The translations under genes and the position numbers were made by a program. From contig JANPDI010000044.1 of the NCBI GenBank assembly GCA_031431435.1, forward strand, positions 20,240-84,239: a stretch of DNA of 64,000 nucleotides. The letters run 5' to 3'. The stretch comes from UKL13-2 sp031431435 (lineage in GTDB: Bacteria > Pseudomonadota > Gammaproteobacteria > Burkholderiales > Usitatibacteraceae). Below the pieces are notes generated by a model. The model was not told the origin of the DNA. It made no database searches and saw nothing but the letters and a program-made list of their open reading frames with translations. Shown here piece after piece: positions 24,032-32,426 of the stretch. Each line of letters starts with the position of its first letter. Positions within the stretch are counted from its first letter, which is position 1.

Positions 24032-25273
24032 ATGCAAACCAATCTCGCCGCTGAATTTGTTGGCACCCCCCAGGGCATCGAAGCCGAGGGCATTTTGCGC
24101 AAGTGTGTGCATTGCGGATTTTGTCTGGCGACCTGCCCGACCTATAACCTGCTGGGTGACGAACTCGATTCGCCGCGCGGCCGTATTTATTTGATGAAGG
24201 AAGTGCTGGAAGGTGCCGCGCCGACAGAAAAAACCCAGCTTCATTTGGATCGATGCCTCACCTGCCGTGCGTGTGAAACTACCTGCCCGTCCGGCGTGCA
24301 GTACGGACGCCTGGTTGATATCGGCCGCGAAATTGTCGATCGAAAAGTAGGTCGGCCGGCGGTGGATGGCCTGCAACGCAGCATATTAAAAAATGCGCTG
24401 CCACAGACTGCTTTATTCTCGGTTGGTCTTGCGTTGGGCCGTCTGCTGAAGCCGCTGTTGCCCGCGATGTTGTCAAAAAAGATAACGGCGAAACGGCATG
24501 CCGGCGTCTGGCCCACCGCTGTTCATTCGCGAAAAATGCTGGTGTTGGCGGGTTGTGTACAGCCGGCAATGGCGCCGTCGATCAATGCCGCGACGGCGCG
24601 GGTACTGGACCGACTCGGCATTTCACTGGTGGCCGCACCAAGCGCCGGTTGTTGCGGGGCGATTCCCCATCACTTGAACGACGCACATGCCGGTCACGTT
24701 ATGATGAAACGCAATATCGACGCATGGTGGCCGATGATTGAGGCCGGGGCAGAGGCGATTGTGGTGACGGCGTCCGGTTGCGGAACGATGGTCGCTGAGT
24801 ACGGCCATATTTTGCGCAACGACAAAGAATATGCGGCAAAAGCCGAACGTGTCTCACAACTGTTTCACGATGTCAGCCAGGTGATTGCCGGTGAAGGCCC
24901 GGCGCTGACAAAATTGCTGTACGCCAAGCCGGTTCGCGGCAGGACCAAACTCGCGTTTCAATCGCCGTGCAGTTTGCAGCATGGCTTAAAAATCAAGGGT
25001 GTGGTCGAGGCGCTGTTGCGCGATGCGGGGTTTGAATTGACCCATGTAGCCGACGGGCATCTATGTTGTGGTTCGGCAGGCACCTACTCGTTGTTGCAGG
25101 CGGCGTTGTCCCAACAGTTACTCGCCGGCAAGGTGGCTGCGCTCGAATCAGGTGCGCCGGCCGTTGTCGCGACGGCAAACATCGGCTGCCTTGCACATAT
25201 TGAATCGGGATTAAATGCCAGTTCAAAAACGCCGATTCATCATTGGATCGAATTGATCGATCAGCGTTTGTGA
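24032..25273 (+). CDS. glcF: Glycolate oxidase, iron-sulfur subunit GlcF
   Basis: 413 residues. Two 4Fe-4S motifs near the N-terminus, CVHCGFCLATCPTY and CLTCRACETTCPSGV, then two cysteine-rich CCG-type domains: VLAGCVQPAM with SAGCCGAIPHHL, and FQSPCSLQHGL with HLCCGSAGTYSLLQ. It passes electrons from the FAD subunits to the quinone pool at the inner membrane. Ends glcDEF; no GlcC-type regulator or glycolate permease is adjacent. Confidence 0.96.
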   Translation: MQTNLAAEFVGTPQGIEAEGILRKCVHCGFCLATCPTYNLLGDELDSPRGRIYLMKEVLEGAAPTEKTQLHLDRCLTCRACETTCPSGVQYGRLVDIGREIVDRKVGRPAVDGLQRSILKNALPQTALFSVGLALGRLLKPLLPAMLSKKITAKRHAGVWPTAVHSRKMLVLAGCVQPAMAPSINAATARVLDRLGISLVAAPSAGCCGAIPHHLNDAHAGHVMMKRNIDAWWPMIEAGAEAIVVTASGCGTMVAEYGHILRNDKEYAAKAERVSQLFHDVSQVIAGEGPALTKLLYAKPVRGRTKLAFQSPCSLQHGLKIKGVVEALLRDAGFELTHVADGHLCCGSAGTYSLLQAALSQQLLAGKVAALESGAPAVVATANIGCLAHIESGLNASSKTPIHHWIELIDQRL

Positions 25274-25275
25274 TT

Positions 25276-25343
25276 AAAAGTCGTTGCTGGTCGTGGCATT
25301 TCAGCCAAAAATGGCTGAAAATGCCCGTCAATAAACGAGTTTG
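25276..25343. repeat. Intergenic palindromic repeat, copy 2
   Basis: AAAAGTCGTT, then GGCATTTCAGCCA 25295-25307 pairing with TGGCTGAAAATGCC 25312-25325 (one bulged A), then CGTCAATAAACGAGTTTG. It fills the gap between the convergent glcF and glycosyltransferase genes and may be a bidirectional terminator. Confidence 0.75.
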
Positions 25344-25346
25344 CTT

Positions 25347-27002
25347 TTAGGAAGGCTGGCGACGATACAAACGGAATTGTTCAACTTTGTCGCCCGGTCT
25401 GGCGCCTTCCCACTGCAGTGACCACGGCGCAGCAATGTCCGGTGCGTTTGTCTTGGTACCTTGCACCAACAGCCAGCCGCAGTTTGCCGCGGCTGATGAT
25501 TTAGCCGGCGTGAACCGTAGCGCGGCAAAATAATCAAACATGGCGCGTTGCGGCTCACCGACGTTTAGACCGATGACACACACCGACGCGGCGGCACCTT
25601 CAGGTTTAATGCGGCCGGCGATTTCTGTCACCGGTGCACGGTAGCTGCGAACGTGGTCTACCGCAGGCAGTCCAAGCAGATTTAACAGTACCCATAACAA
25701 TGTGATGCCCGCCGCCCAATTGACCACGGCGCGGCGGTTGTTCCGATGCGCCATGGCCACGGCATAGATCCACACACCGGTCAGCGTTGCCGCCACAACC
25801 ACCGGCAGCCACGTGAAGGTGAAGGTAAATCCCGGTGCGGCGCGAGCGACCGCGCCCGCCGCCGCACTTGGGGTGCCGACGACCGCCGCCGTCCAGTAGA
25901 GCCACAGGGCCAGCGCGGCGGTGCCAAAGAACACCAGGCCGAACCAGTCGACAAAACTCGCCACACCCTTTGGTAATCGATCGAGCGAGTTGGCAGCGGC
26001 AAGTGCCAGCGGCAACAGCAAAATCATTGCCGCGGTGTCGCGTGCTTCGCGAAACAGTGAAACCCATACCAGCGCGACGGCAAACGCCGCCAATGGCAGC
26101 GCAAGCTCAATACGTTCCCGGATGATTTTTCGATCCTTGCGCCATAACCAGATTGCCAGCGGCAGCGTCGGCAGTGCGTACCATGGCAATATTTGTAATA
26201 TATACAGCGGTTGTATGGCACCGCGTGAAGTTGGATCAAACATCGGTGCGCCAAGGATGCCGTCGATCAAAAACGCGCTGCCGAGTCGACCCATCGACAA
26301 CAGAATCAATGGATAGACCGCGGCTCCCGCCAACAGCACGACCATACAAATGACGATGCCGCGTTTGAATGCGCGGTTTTGCCAATCGTGCAACAAAACC
26401 ATCATGGTCAGCGCAATGGCTGGCACCACCAAGGCGGGCAACAATCCTACCGACAGGGCCATTACCAGCGCGCCCATCCCGACTGTGAGACCCTTGTTGG
26501 CTTCAAAACGAATGCGGGTCAATCCGTAAAGCGCGATCGACATGCCCGCCATCCCGGCCACTTCCGGATTCATTTCGTGGGCGCGCAACAGCAAACCGAG
26601 TGACCCGATCAACAGTGCCACCGCCACCCGGCCGGCGCGTTCATCAAATAGCTTGTTTGCCGACTTGTACAGATAAAAGATGGTCACAAACATGAATAGC
26701 CCGCTGGCGAGCCGCGCGCCGTCGTGCGCCGGCAGGACCAATGCCGTCAGCGTTGCCGTCAGTGCTGAAACCCAATAATAAAGCGGTGGATAGTCAAGAT
26801 TGGCAGCCCCCGCAATCTGTGGGACCAGCCAGGCGTCAAGACCGGAGAGCATCGAATGGACGATACCCATCGCCATTGCCTCATCAGGCTTCCACGGGTC
26901 GTGGCCGATCAGACCGGGAATCAGCCAGGCAAAACATACAATGATGAACAACGTATTTTTGACCGGTGACGCGTTTCCATCAAAGACAATGGGCCGCCTC
27001 AT
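25347..27002 (-). CDS. ArnT/PMT-type membrane glycosyltransferase
   Basis: 551 residues from MRRPIVFDG; a longer open frame upstream to 27296 has no gene-like sequence. About a dozen membrane segments. The first periplasmic loop has HDPWKPDEAMAMGI, which carries the acidic pair of the GT-C fold (ArnT and protein mannosyltransferase family), and NLDYPPLYYWVSA follows. Such enzymes move a sugar from undecaprenyl phosphate to lipid A or another acceptor on the periplasmic side. No arn biosynthesis genes are nearby, so the acceptor and sugar are open. Convergent with glcF. Confidence 0.82.
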   Translation of the reverse strand: MRRPIVFDGNASPVKNTLFIIVCFAWLIPGLIGHDPWKPDEAMAMGIVHSMLSGLDAWLVPQIAGAANLDYPPLYYWVSALTATLTALVLPAHDGARLASGLFMFVTIFYLYKSANKLFDERAGRVAVALLIGSLGLLLRAHEMNPEVAGMAGMSIALYGLTRIRFEANKGLTVGMGALVMALSVGLLPALVVPAIALTMMVLLHDWQNRAFKRGIVICMVVLLAGAAVYPLILLSMGRLGSAFLIDGILGAPMFDPTSRGAIQPLYILQILPWYALPTLPLAIWLWRKDRKIIRERIELALPLAAFAVALVWVSLFREARDTAAMILLLPLALAAANSLDRLPKGVASFVDWFGLVFFGTAALALWLYWTAAVVGTPSAAAGAVARAAPGFTFTFTWLPVVVAATLTGVWIYAVAMAHRNNRRAVVNWAAGITLLWVLLNLLGLPAVDHVRSYRAPVTEIAGRIKPEGAAASVCVIGLNVGEPQRAMFDYFAALRFTPAKSSAAANCGWLLVQGTKTNAPDIAAPWSLQWEGARPGDKVEQFRLYRRQPS

Positions 27003-27261
27003 GGTATCAGCCAGACCGGAATTAACCGCGGCGCCGCGGTTGGAGTTTGATTGTTTCACGTCGGATTCATTGGATGGTCTTGGTCGACTGGCCTGGCGCC
27101 CGGTGTCGGGGTTGTTGGTGGTTGCACACCGGCAAGCAATATCAAAATGGCGGGCGCAGTTTTTTGTATGTTGGATACCGGCATGGACATGGGTGGCGTA
27201 TTCAGTCGTTGGTTGGCCATCCGCAAAATTGTACGCTGCCGGGTTGGGATGGGCCACAAAC

Positions 27262-27291
27262 AAAAAAGGCAACCTGACGGTTGCCTTTTTT
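27262..27291 (-). terminator. Terminator of rpmE2 (bidirectional shape)
   Basis: AAAAAAGGCAACC 27262-27274 pairs with GGTTGCCTTTTTT 27279-27291 around TGAC. It lies 18 bases past the rpmE2 stop. Confidence 0.9.
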
Positions 27292-27309
27292 GGCATCGCG
27301 CATTGCGAC

Positions 27310-27591
27310 CTACTCTGCTGTGTCAGCAGTCTTGCCAGCGCTGGTGCGCGAATAACGCTGCTTGAACTTGTCGATACGCCCGGCCGTATCCATGATCTTG
27401 TGTTTGCCGGTGTAAAACGGATGCGATTCGGATGAGATCTCGATACGGATAACCGGATACTCTTTGCCGTCGGTCCACTTCATTTTTTCTTTGCCCTTGG
27501 TATCGGCAGTGGTCTTGGTCAGGAATTTGAAATCGCACGACGAGTCAAAAAAAATGACTTCTTGGGTCGATGGATGGATGTCAGCTTTCAT
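27310..27591 (-). CDS. rpmE2: 50S ribosomal protein L31 type B
   Basis: 93 residues. Core motifs: MKADIHPSTQEVIFFD, YPVIRIEISSESHPFYTG and KHKIMDTAGRIDKFKQRY. The CxxC zinc site of the A-type L31 is missing (only one Cys, in SSCDF), which makes this the zinc-independent paralogue, often used when zinc is short. AAGGTAA is placed 8 bases before the ATG. Monocistronic with its own terminator. No Zur box is obvious in the short upstream region. Confidence 0.95.
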   Translation of the reverse strand: MKADIHPSTQEVIFFDSSCDFKFLTKTTADTKGKEKMKWTDGKEYPVIRIEISSESHPFYTGKHKIMDTAGRIDKFKQRYSRTSAGKTADTAE

Positions 27592-27789
27592 TTGGAATTA
27601 CCTTTCTTTCCGTAAAGGGTTCACCGTTGTGAACCTCTATGCGAACAAGCGCTTGTGCGTAATGGTGGACGTTTGGCGGCCAATACCGGCCCGCGATGGC
27701 CCTTGAGCCATTGAATTGGCCCCGGGAACCCGAAATTATGCACAAAAATGCCTAATTAAGCAACGTGTTAGCTCTGTTAAAGTGCTGGG

Positions 27790-29304
27790 ATGGACAAAGA
27801 TAAAAATACAGTCGGCACCGCTGAAAACAGTGCAAAAACAGACCAAAAAGCACTTGAACCCAAGGATTTGGTCGTCAAAACCCGCCATAAAGCCAAGATC
27901 GGCGGCAAGATGCTCGCCTATACGGCGACCTGCGGTACTTGGGTGATGAGCGAGGAGCACGATAAAGACGGCGAACATTTGGGCCAAAAACCCAAGTCAG
28001 CGATGTTTTTCACCGCCTATACATTGGACGGCGCCACGGATCTCGCCAAACGCCCGGTGATGTTCTGTTTTAACGGCGGGCCAGGCTCAAGCTCGGTATG
28101 GGTGCACATGGGGCTGTTTGGCCCCAAACGTGTCGAACTGGATCATGACGGCAATGCCGGTCCGCCGCCATACCGCCTGATTGATAACAACTATTCAATG
28201 TTGGCTGAAACGGATTTGGTGTTTATCGATCCAATCGGGACCGGATATTCACGCATGGTCGAGGGTGAGAAGACCAAGGAATTTCACGAATATCAGCGTG
28301 ACCTCGAAAGCGTCGGTGCGTTTATTCGTTTGTATGTATCCCGCAATCAACGTTGGGCGAGTCCGAAATTTATCGCCGGCGAAAGTTATGGCACGACCCG
28401 CGCGTGCGGATTGGCCGGTCTGTTGCAAGAAAAACACGGCATGTATTTGAATGGTCTGTTGCTGATATCGGTCGCGCTCGATTTTCAAACGTTGCGGTTT
28501 GACCAGGGCAACGACATGGCGCCGACCATGTACCTGCCAACCTACGCCGCGACCGCGTGGCAACACAAAAAATTGTCTGCCGATTTACAAAAGAAATCGC
28601 TCGCGACTCTGTTGAAAGAAGTTGAGGCATTCACCGAAACCGAATACGCCGCCGCGCTGTTCAAGGGTGACAAATTGCCGGCGAAAGAATTCAATTTGAT
28701 CGCCGATAAAATTGCCCGCTACACCGGGCTGTCAACGGCATACGTGAAATCGACCAAGTTGCGTGTGCATATCCATCGTTTTTGCAAGGAACTGCTGCGC
28801 AGCGAAGGTAAAACCGTCGGCCGTCTCGACAGCCGCTTTACGTCAAATGACCGTGATAGCGCCGGCGAACATTTTGAATTTGATCCGGCCATGGTTGCCA
28901 TCAGTGGCGCGTTCTCGTCGACATTTAACGACTACGTGCGGAGTTCGCTGGGGTTCAAAACCGATCTTGATTACCGTGTGTCCGCCGGGTTCTATTTGAA
29001 CTGGGGTTGGAAGGACTTTTCGAATCGTTACGTCAATGTTGGTGAGACCTTGCGTCGTGCGATGACCATGAATCCCCATCTAAAGGTGTATGTCGCAAAC
29101 GGTTATTTTGATCTGGCCACGCCGCACTTTGCCAGCGACTACACCATGAATCACCTGATGCTCGATGCGGCGCTGGACAAGAATATTTCGACCAGTTATT
29201 ACGAAGCCGGACACATGATGTACGCCCACGCACCGTCACTGATCAAGATGGCGGCTGATATGCGTGGGTTCGTCAAGGACGCATTGCGCCCGTCCAAGAA
29301 ATAG
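27790..29304 (+). CDS. S10 family serine carboxypeptidase-like protein
   Basis: 504 residues. Family motifs: FNGGPGSSSVWVHMG, DPIGTGYSR, GESYGTTRA (catalytic Ser), a probable Asp in VANGYFDLATP and His in EAGHMMYAH. These enzymes take amino acids off peptide C-termini. No signal peptide is visible at the charged N-terminus (MDKDKNTVGTAENS), so a cytosolic place is suggested, although many relatives are exported. Followed 39 bases later by a small membrane protein gene. Confidence 0.88.
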   Translation: MDKDKNTVGTAENSAKTDQKALEPKDLVVKTRHKAKIGGKMLAYTATCGTWVMSEEHDKDGEHLGQKPKSAMFFTAYTLDGATDLAKRPVMFCFNGGPGSSSVWVHMGLFGPKRVELDHDGNAGPPPYRLIDNNYSMLAETDLVFIDPIGTGYSRMVEGEKTKEFHEYQRDLESVGAFIRLYVSRNQRWASPKFIAGESYGTTRACGLAGLLQEKHGMYLNGLLLISVALDFQTLRFDQGNDMAPTMYLPTYAATAWQHKKLSADLQKKSLATLLKEVEAFTETEYAAALFKGDKLPAKEFNLIADKIARYTGLSTAYVKSTKLRVHIHRFCKELLRSEGKTVGRLDSRFTSNDRDSAGEHFEFDPAMVAISGAFSSTFNDYVRSSLGFKTDLDYRVSAGFYLNWGWKDFSNRYVNVGETLRRAMTMNPHLKVYVANGYFDLATPHFASDYTMNHLMLDAALDKNISTSYYEAGHMMYAHAPSLIKMAADMRGFVKDALRPSKK

Positions 29305-29343
29305 TCGCACGCGGACGTCCGCTATCATTTCAACGGAGAAAAT

Positions 29344-29709
29344 ATGAGCCCAGCTGCAAAATCATTGTTTGCCTTTGGCTGTTATCTGCTGCCGCTGGGG
29401 CTGATACTGTTGTTGGTTCCCAACCTGCTGCTCGGGCTGTTTCAGATCCCGGCAACGTCGGAGGTGTGGATACGCATTGTCGGCATGCTGGTGCTTTTTC
29501 TGAGCGTTTATTATTTCATCGCCGCCCGCGCCGAGTTACGCCTGCTTATTCTCTGGTCCGCGCGGCTGCGCGCTTCCGTTTTTGTATTCTTTTGTGTGTT
29601 TGTATTGCTCGGGCTTGCGCCGGCCGCGTTGATCTTGTTGGGCGCGGTTGATCTGGCGGGCGCTGCATGGACATGGGCCGCCCTGCGCAAGCAGCCTGTT
29701 ATCGCCTAA
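29344..29709 (+). CDS. Small membrane protein, unknown
   Basis: 121 residues with four hydrophobic stretches (about 8-32, 43-63, 68-90 and 95-113). A start with AACGGAGAAAAT upstream is convincing. No family recognised. It may be co-transcribed with the S10 peptidase gene. The 3' end lies 18 bases before a repeat-bounded element. Confidence 0.65.
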   Translation: MSPAAKSLFAFGCYLLPLGLILLLVPNLLLGLFQIPATSEVWIRIVGMLVLFLSVYYFIAARAELRLLILWSARLRASVFVFFCVFVLLGLAPAALILLGAVDLAGAAWTWAALRKQPVIA

Positions 29710-29727
29710 AGGCGGTTTACAACGGCG

Positions 29728-30080
29728 CTAGCCTGCATATTTCACGGGTCGACCTGATTCGTGATGGCTTTTCGCTCTTGGCAACCGGCATTTTTGCGCA
29801 ATCCATTTTGTACTTCGACAGAACGATGGCCTACGCACTCGATAGCGGGCGCGCAATGGACAACCGCGGCGGCGCATCATTTGCCAACTGCGCGCTTACG
29901 CGCCTCGCCAGAGCCGGGGCGGTTCGAGCGGCGCGCCATGAAGCAGTTCATGACGCGAAACCCCGCTCTCACTCCTTGCAATATCTCGATATTGCGCAGT
30001 CAGTCGAGCGAAAAATCACTCGCCGAGTTTGCCAACAGCCACCCACTCTCGATCGCGTCCCCGTGAAATATGCAGGCTAG
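29728..30080. mobile_element. MITE-like element with 21-bp perfect terminal inverted repeats
   Basis: The left end 29728-29748 (CTAGCCTGCATATTTCACGGG) is the exact reverse complement of 30060-30080. The 311 bases between contain no recognised gene, only short open frames and an 8-bp inverted repeat (GCAATATC 29978-29985 with GATATTGC 29988-29995). CTAG at both outer edges could be a 4-bp target duplication outside ends beginning CCTG, as in some IS1380-family elements; that assignment is inference. This explains the gene-free stretch from 29710 to 30076. Confidence 0.7.
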
Positions 30081-30442
30081 TCGAGTGTTACGCCGCGTTG
30101 CTTGATCAGCCTGGCCCACACCGGTGCGTCGCCTTGCCGCTTTTGGATAAACCCGTGCGGTGGCAAGAACGCGGGCGCAAAACCGTAGCCGGCAAACCGC
30201 TGTTGCACCTCGGCGGTCGCCAAAAATTCACGCACGATATTGACCCGGCAATCGATGATGGCCGACGGTAAACCCGCCGGCCCGACCAACCCCACCCAGC
30301 CTAGCGTGGTGAAGGCGACATCGGTTGCGCCCTGCTCGTACAACGTCTTGACGACGGGTTGCGCCCGACTGCGACGGGACCCGATGACACCGATGGCGTT
30401 GAGTGCACCACGGCGAATGTGTGGACCCGTGTCGCCAATGCG
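30077..30442 (-). pseudogene. Remnant of a Bug/TctC-type solute-binding protein gene (C-terminal third)
   Basis: The frame reads RIGDTGPHIRRGALNAIGVIG, SRRSRAQPVVKTLYEQGA, WVGLVGPAGLPSAIIDCRV, and ends RLIKQRGVTLD. This matches the end of Bug receptors (compare HIDAGKMRLLAVAAPKR, YGLVVPAKTPKEIVDKL and KKGIKLD in the intact gene at 32427). No start, signal peptide or first two lobes are present. Its TAG stop lies in the CTAG at the edge of the MITE-like element, so the element sits exactly at the 3' end. Decayed and not expected to work. Confidence 0.7.
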
Positions 30443-30493
30443 CCCGCGACAGTGAGAAACGTTCGGCGCGGATTGCCGTTCATGGTGCCATGC

Positions 30494-31357
30494 TCATTGA
30501 TTGTTGGTCGGCAATATAAATCGTGAACCCGACAGGACACCAAGCCCGAATTGTTCGAGAACCGCGCGCAAGCGTTCGGCAGACGAATGTTTTGGCTTGC
30601 CGGTATGACGCGCGATGATGAGTTCGTTTTTCATGCTGTGTTCCCAACCGACCAATTCAGTCACAGTCACTTGGTATCCCCACGCTTCAAGGTAGAGGCA
30701 GCGCAAGACATTGGTGATTTGGCTGCCGATTTCGCGTGTGTGCAGCGGATGCCGCCAGAGTTCGGCCAGTGGTGTGCGTGATAACGATTGCGCCTTGTCG
30801 GCATTTAATGCGCGGGAAATTTCGGCCTGACAACAAGGTACCAGCACCATGAATTTGGCGTGTTTGCCGAGACCAAAGGCGATTGCATCGTCGGTGGCGG
30901 TATCGCAGGCGTGCAAGGCGGTGACAATATCAAATTGCGCGGGCAACACATCGGATTGGGTTGATTCGGCCACGCTTGACGCAAGAAACATCATCCGGTC
31001 AAAGCCCAGCTTCGCCGCGAGGTCGCGTGACTTTTCGACCAGCTCCGGGCGTGCTTCAATGCCATAAATTTGGCCCGCTTGTCGCGGCTTGAAAAATAGA
31101 TCGTAAATGATGAACCCGAGATACGACTTGCCCGCGCCGTGGTCGGCGAGCGTAACGTTGCCACCGCCTTCGGCCAACTCAAGCAACAATTTTTCGATAA
31201 ATTGATACAGGTGATAAACCTGCTTAAGCTTGCGACGCGAATCCTGATTGAGTCGGCCATCGCGGGTGAGAATATGCAGCTCTTTGAGCAGCTCGATCGA
31301 TTGGCCGGGGCGGATTTCCGCGGCGATGGCATCAACTGTCGGGTGTGCGGCTTTCAT
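30494..31357 (-). CDS. Class I SAM-dependent methyltransferase (Methyltransf_32 type)
   Basis: 287 residues. A helical N-terminal part (1-70) precedes a Rossmann methyltransferase: motif I is LADHGAGKSYLGF, then YGIEARPELVEKS, and TALHACDTATDDAIAFG followed by VPCCQAEI. This set matches the Methyltransf_32 family, related to TRM13 tRNA methyltransferases. The substrate is not known. Its start overlaps the DUF1415 stop (ATGA), so the two are coupled. Confidence 0.82.
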   Translation of the reverse strand: MKAAHPTVDAIAAEIRPGQSIELLKELHILTRDGRLNQDSRRKLKQVYHLYQFIEKLLLELAEGGGNVTLADHGAGKSYLGFIIYDLFFKPRQAGQIYGIEARPELVEKSRDLAAKLGFDRMMFLASSVAESTQSDVLPAQFDIVTALHACDTATDDAIAFGLGKHAKFMVLVPCCQAEISRALNADKAQSLSRTPLAELWRHPLHTREIGSQITNVLRCLYLEAWGYQVTVTELVGWEHSMKNELIIARHTGKPKHSSAERLRAVLEQFGLGVLSGSRFILPTNNQ

Positions 31358-31968
31358 TTCAGGACATCCTTAAGCGGCAATGGTTGTGCTTCATCCGTTG
31401 GTTCCGTTCGTCCGACTGCCAGCGCGGTCCAGCCGGCATGCCCAAGTTTTTCCAGCGTCTTGACATTCTGCTCAAAGATGCGCGCCGCATCCGGAAATGC
31501 CTCAACCGCCTGATCAATACTGTCTTCACGCAACAAATGGAGGGTCGGATATGGGGCGCGATTGGTGAAGTTGGAAATGTCGTCAGATGATGTTCCGGCA
31601 AACTGAAACTGCGGATGAAAACTGGCGAGTTGAATGGTTCCGTCAAGCTCAAGATCTTCAAGCAATGCGTCGGCAACGGTCAGAAAGTCGTTGAAGTCCA
31701 AAAAATCCGATAGACAATCTGGTGCCATTAATAGTGTCGTGCTGCGGACGGACGCTTCAATCGCCATCAATGATTTCAGTTCTTCGGCAAGATCCTCAAG
31801 CAACGCATATGGCGTCTCGGCATGGCTGACGGCAAAGTGGATCTGCTCCTTGACCATGACCGCCTTGGCGAATGGACACAGGTTCAGTCCGATTACCGCG
31901 CGCGCCAACCAGCGACGCATGTCTTGCTCGATAACGGCGTTCGAATTTCGCGGCAGTGTGTTGGGCAT
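31354..31968 (-). CDS. DUF1415 family protein
   Basis: 204 residues. Conserved N-terminal block RWLARAVIGLNLCPFAKAVM and the later QLASFHPQFQFAG, NRAPYPTLHLLREDSID are family marks. No known activity; the LCPF motif with a single Cys is shared by all members. Overlaps the next methyltransferase gene by four bases, pointing to joint expression. Cytoplasmic. Confidence 0.86.
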   Translation of the reverse strand: MPNTLPRNSNAVIEQDMRRWLARAVIGLNLCPFAKAVMVKEQIHFAVSHAETPYALLEDLAEELKSLMAIEASVRSTTLLMAPDCLSDFLDFNDFLTVADALLEDLELDGTIQLASFHPQFQFAGTSSDDISNFTNRAPYPTLHLLREDSIDQAVEAFPDAARIFEQNVKTLEKLGHAGWTALAVGRTEPTDEAQPLPLKDVLK

Positions 31969-32132
31969 TTTGAGGTTGCGAAATGGCGGCCGGCGTATGC
32001 CAGACTGGATTGTCGCTTATCGGATTTTAGGCGTAATTAAATGCTGCGCTGGAACAACACCAGATTGGGCGGGCATTCGCTAGAATTGATATCGCAATGC
32101 GCGTTTGATGCGCCGACAACCGGAGGATCGAC

Positions 32133-32381
32133 ATGCTGGAAATGCGACCGTCGTGTGAATGCTGTGACAAAGACCTTCCGCCGTCGTCTTCCGAGGCGCG
32201 AATTTGTTCGTTTGAGTGCACTTTCTGTTCGATGTGCGTCGACACCCTGCTGAAGGGCAAATGCCCAAACTGCGGTGGTGAATTTGTATCGCGACCCATA
32301 CGACCGGATGCCAAATTGGCAACTTCGCCGGCATCAACAACGCGTATTCATAAACCGGCCGGATGCAAACGTGTGGCATAA
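32133..32381 (+). CDS. DUF1272 small cysteine-rich zinc-finger-like protein
   Basis: 82 residues with a perfect GGAGG ribosome-binding site. Cysteine pairs CECC, C-SFEC, CSMC and CPNCGG form a treble-clef or RING-like metal site. RPSCECCDKDLPPSS and ICSFECTFC are the DUF1272 signature. Function unknown. Monocistronic, ended by a terminator shared with the convergent Bug gene. Confidence 0.9.
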   Translation: MLEMRPSCECCDKDLPPSSSEARICSFECTFCSMCVDTLLKGKCPNCGGEFVSRPIRPDAKLATSPASTTRIHKPAGCKRVA

Positions 32382-32409
32382 AAAAACCCGGCGCACGCAC
32401 CGGGTTTTT
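32382..32409. terminator. Bidirectional terminator
   Basis: AAAAACCCGG 32382-32391 pairs with CCGGGTTTTT 32400-32409 around an 8-base loop, between the convergent DUF1272 and Bug genes. Confidence 0.9.
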
Positions 32410-32426
32410 GAGGGGCAGGCAATCTT

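Noticed and set aside
29667..30080. 137-residue plus-strand open frame
   Set aside because: Spans the end of the small membrane protein gene and the repeat-bounded element; no homology recognised and it ends in the inverted repeat.
30301..30543. 80-residue minus-strand frame starting with a Tat-like RRTFLTVAGALA
   Set aside because: The Bug homology continues in another frame through this stretch, so the signal-like run is coincidental or frame-shifted debris.
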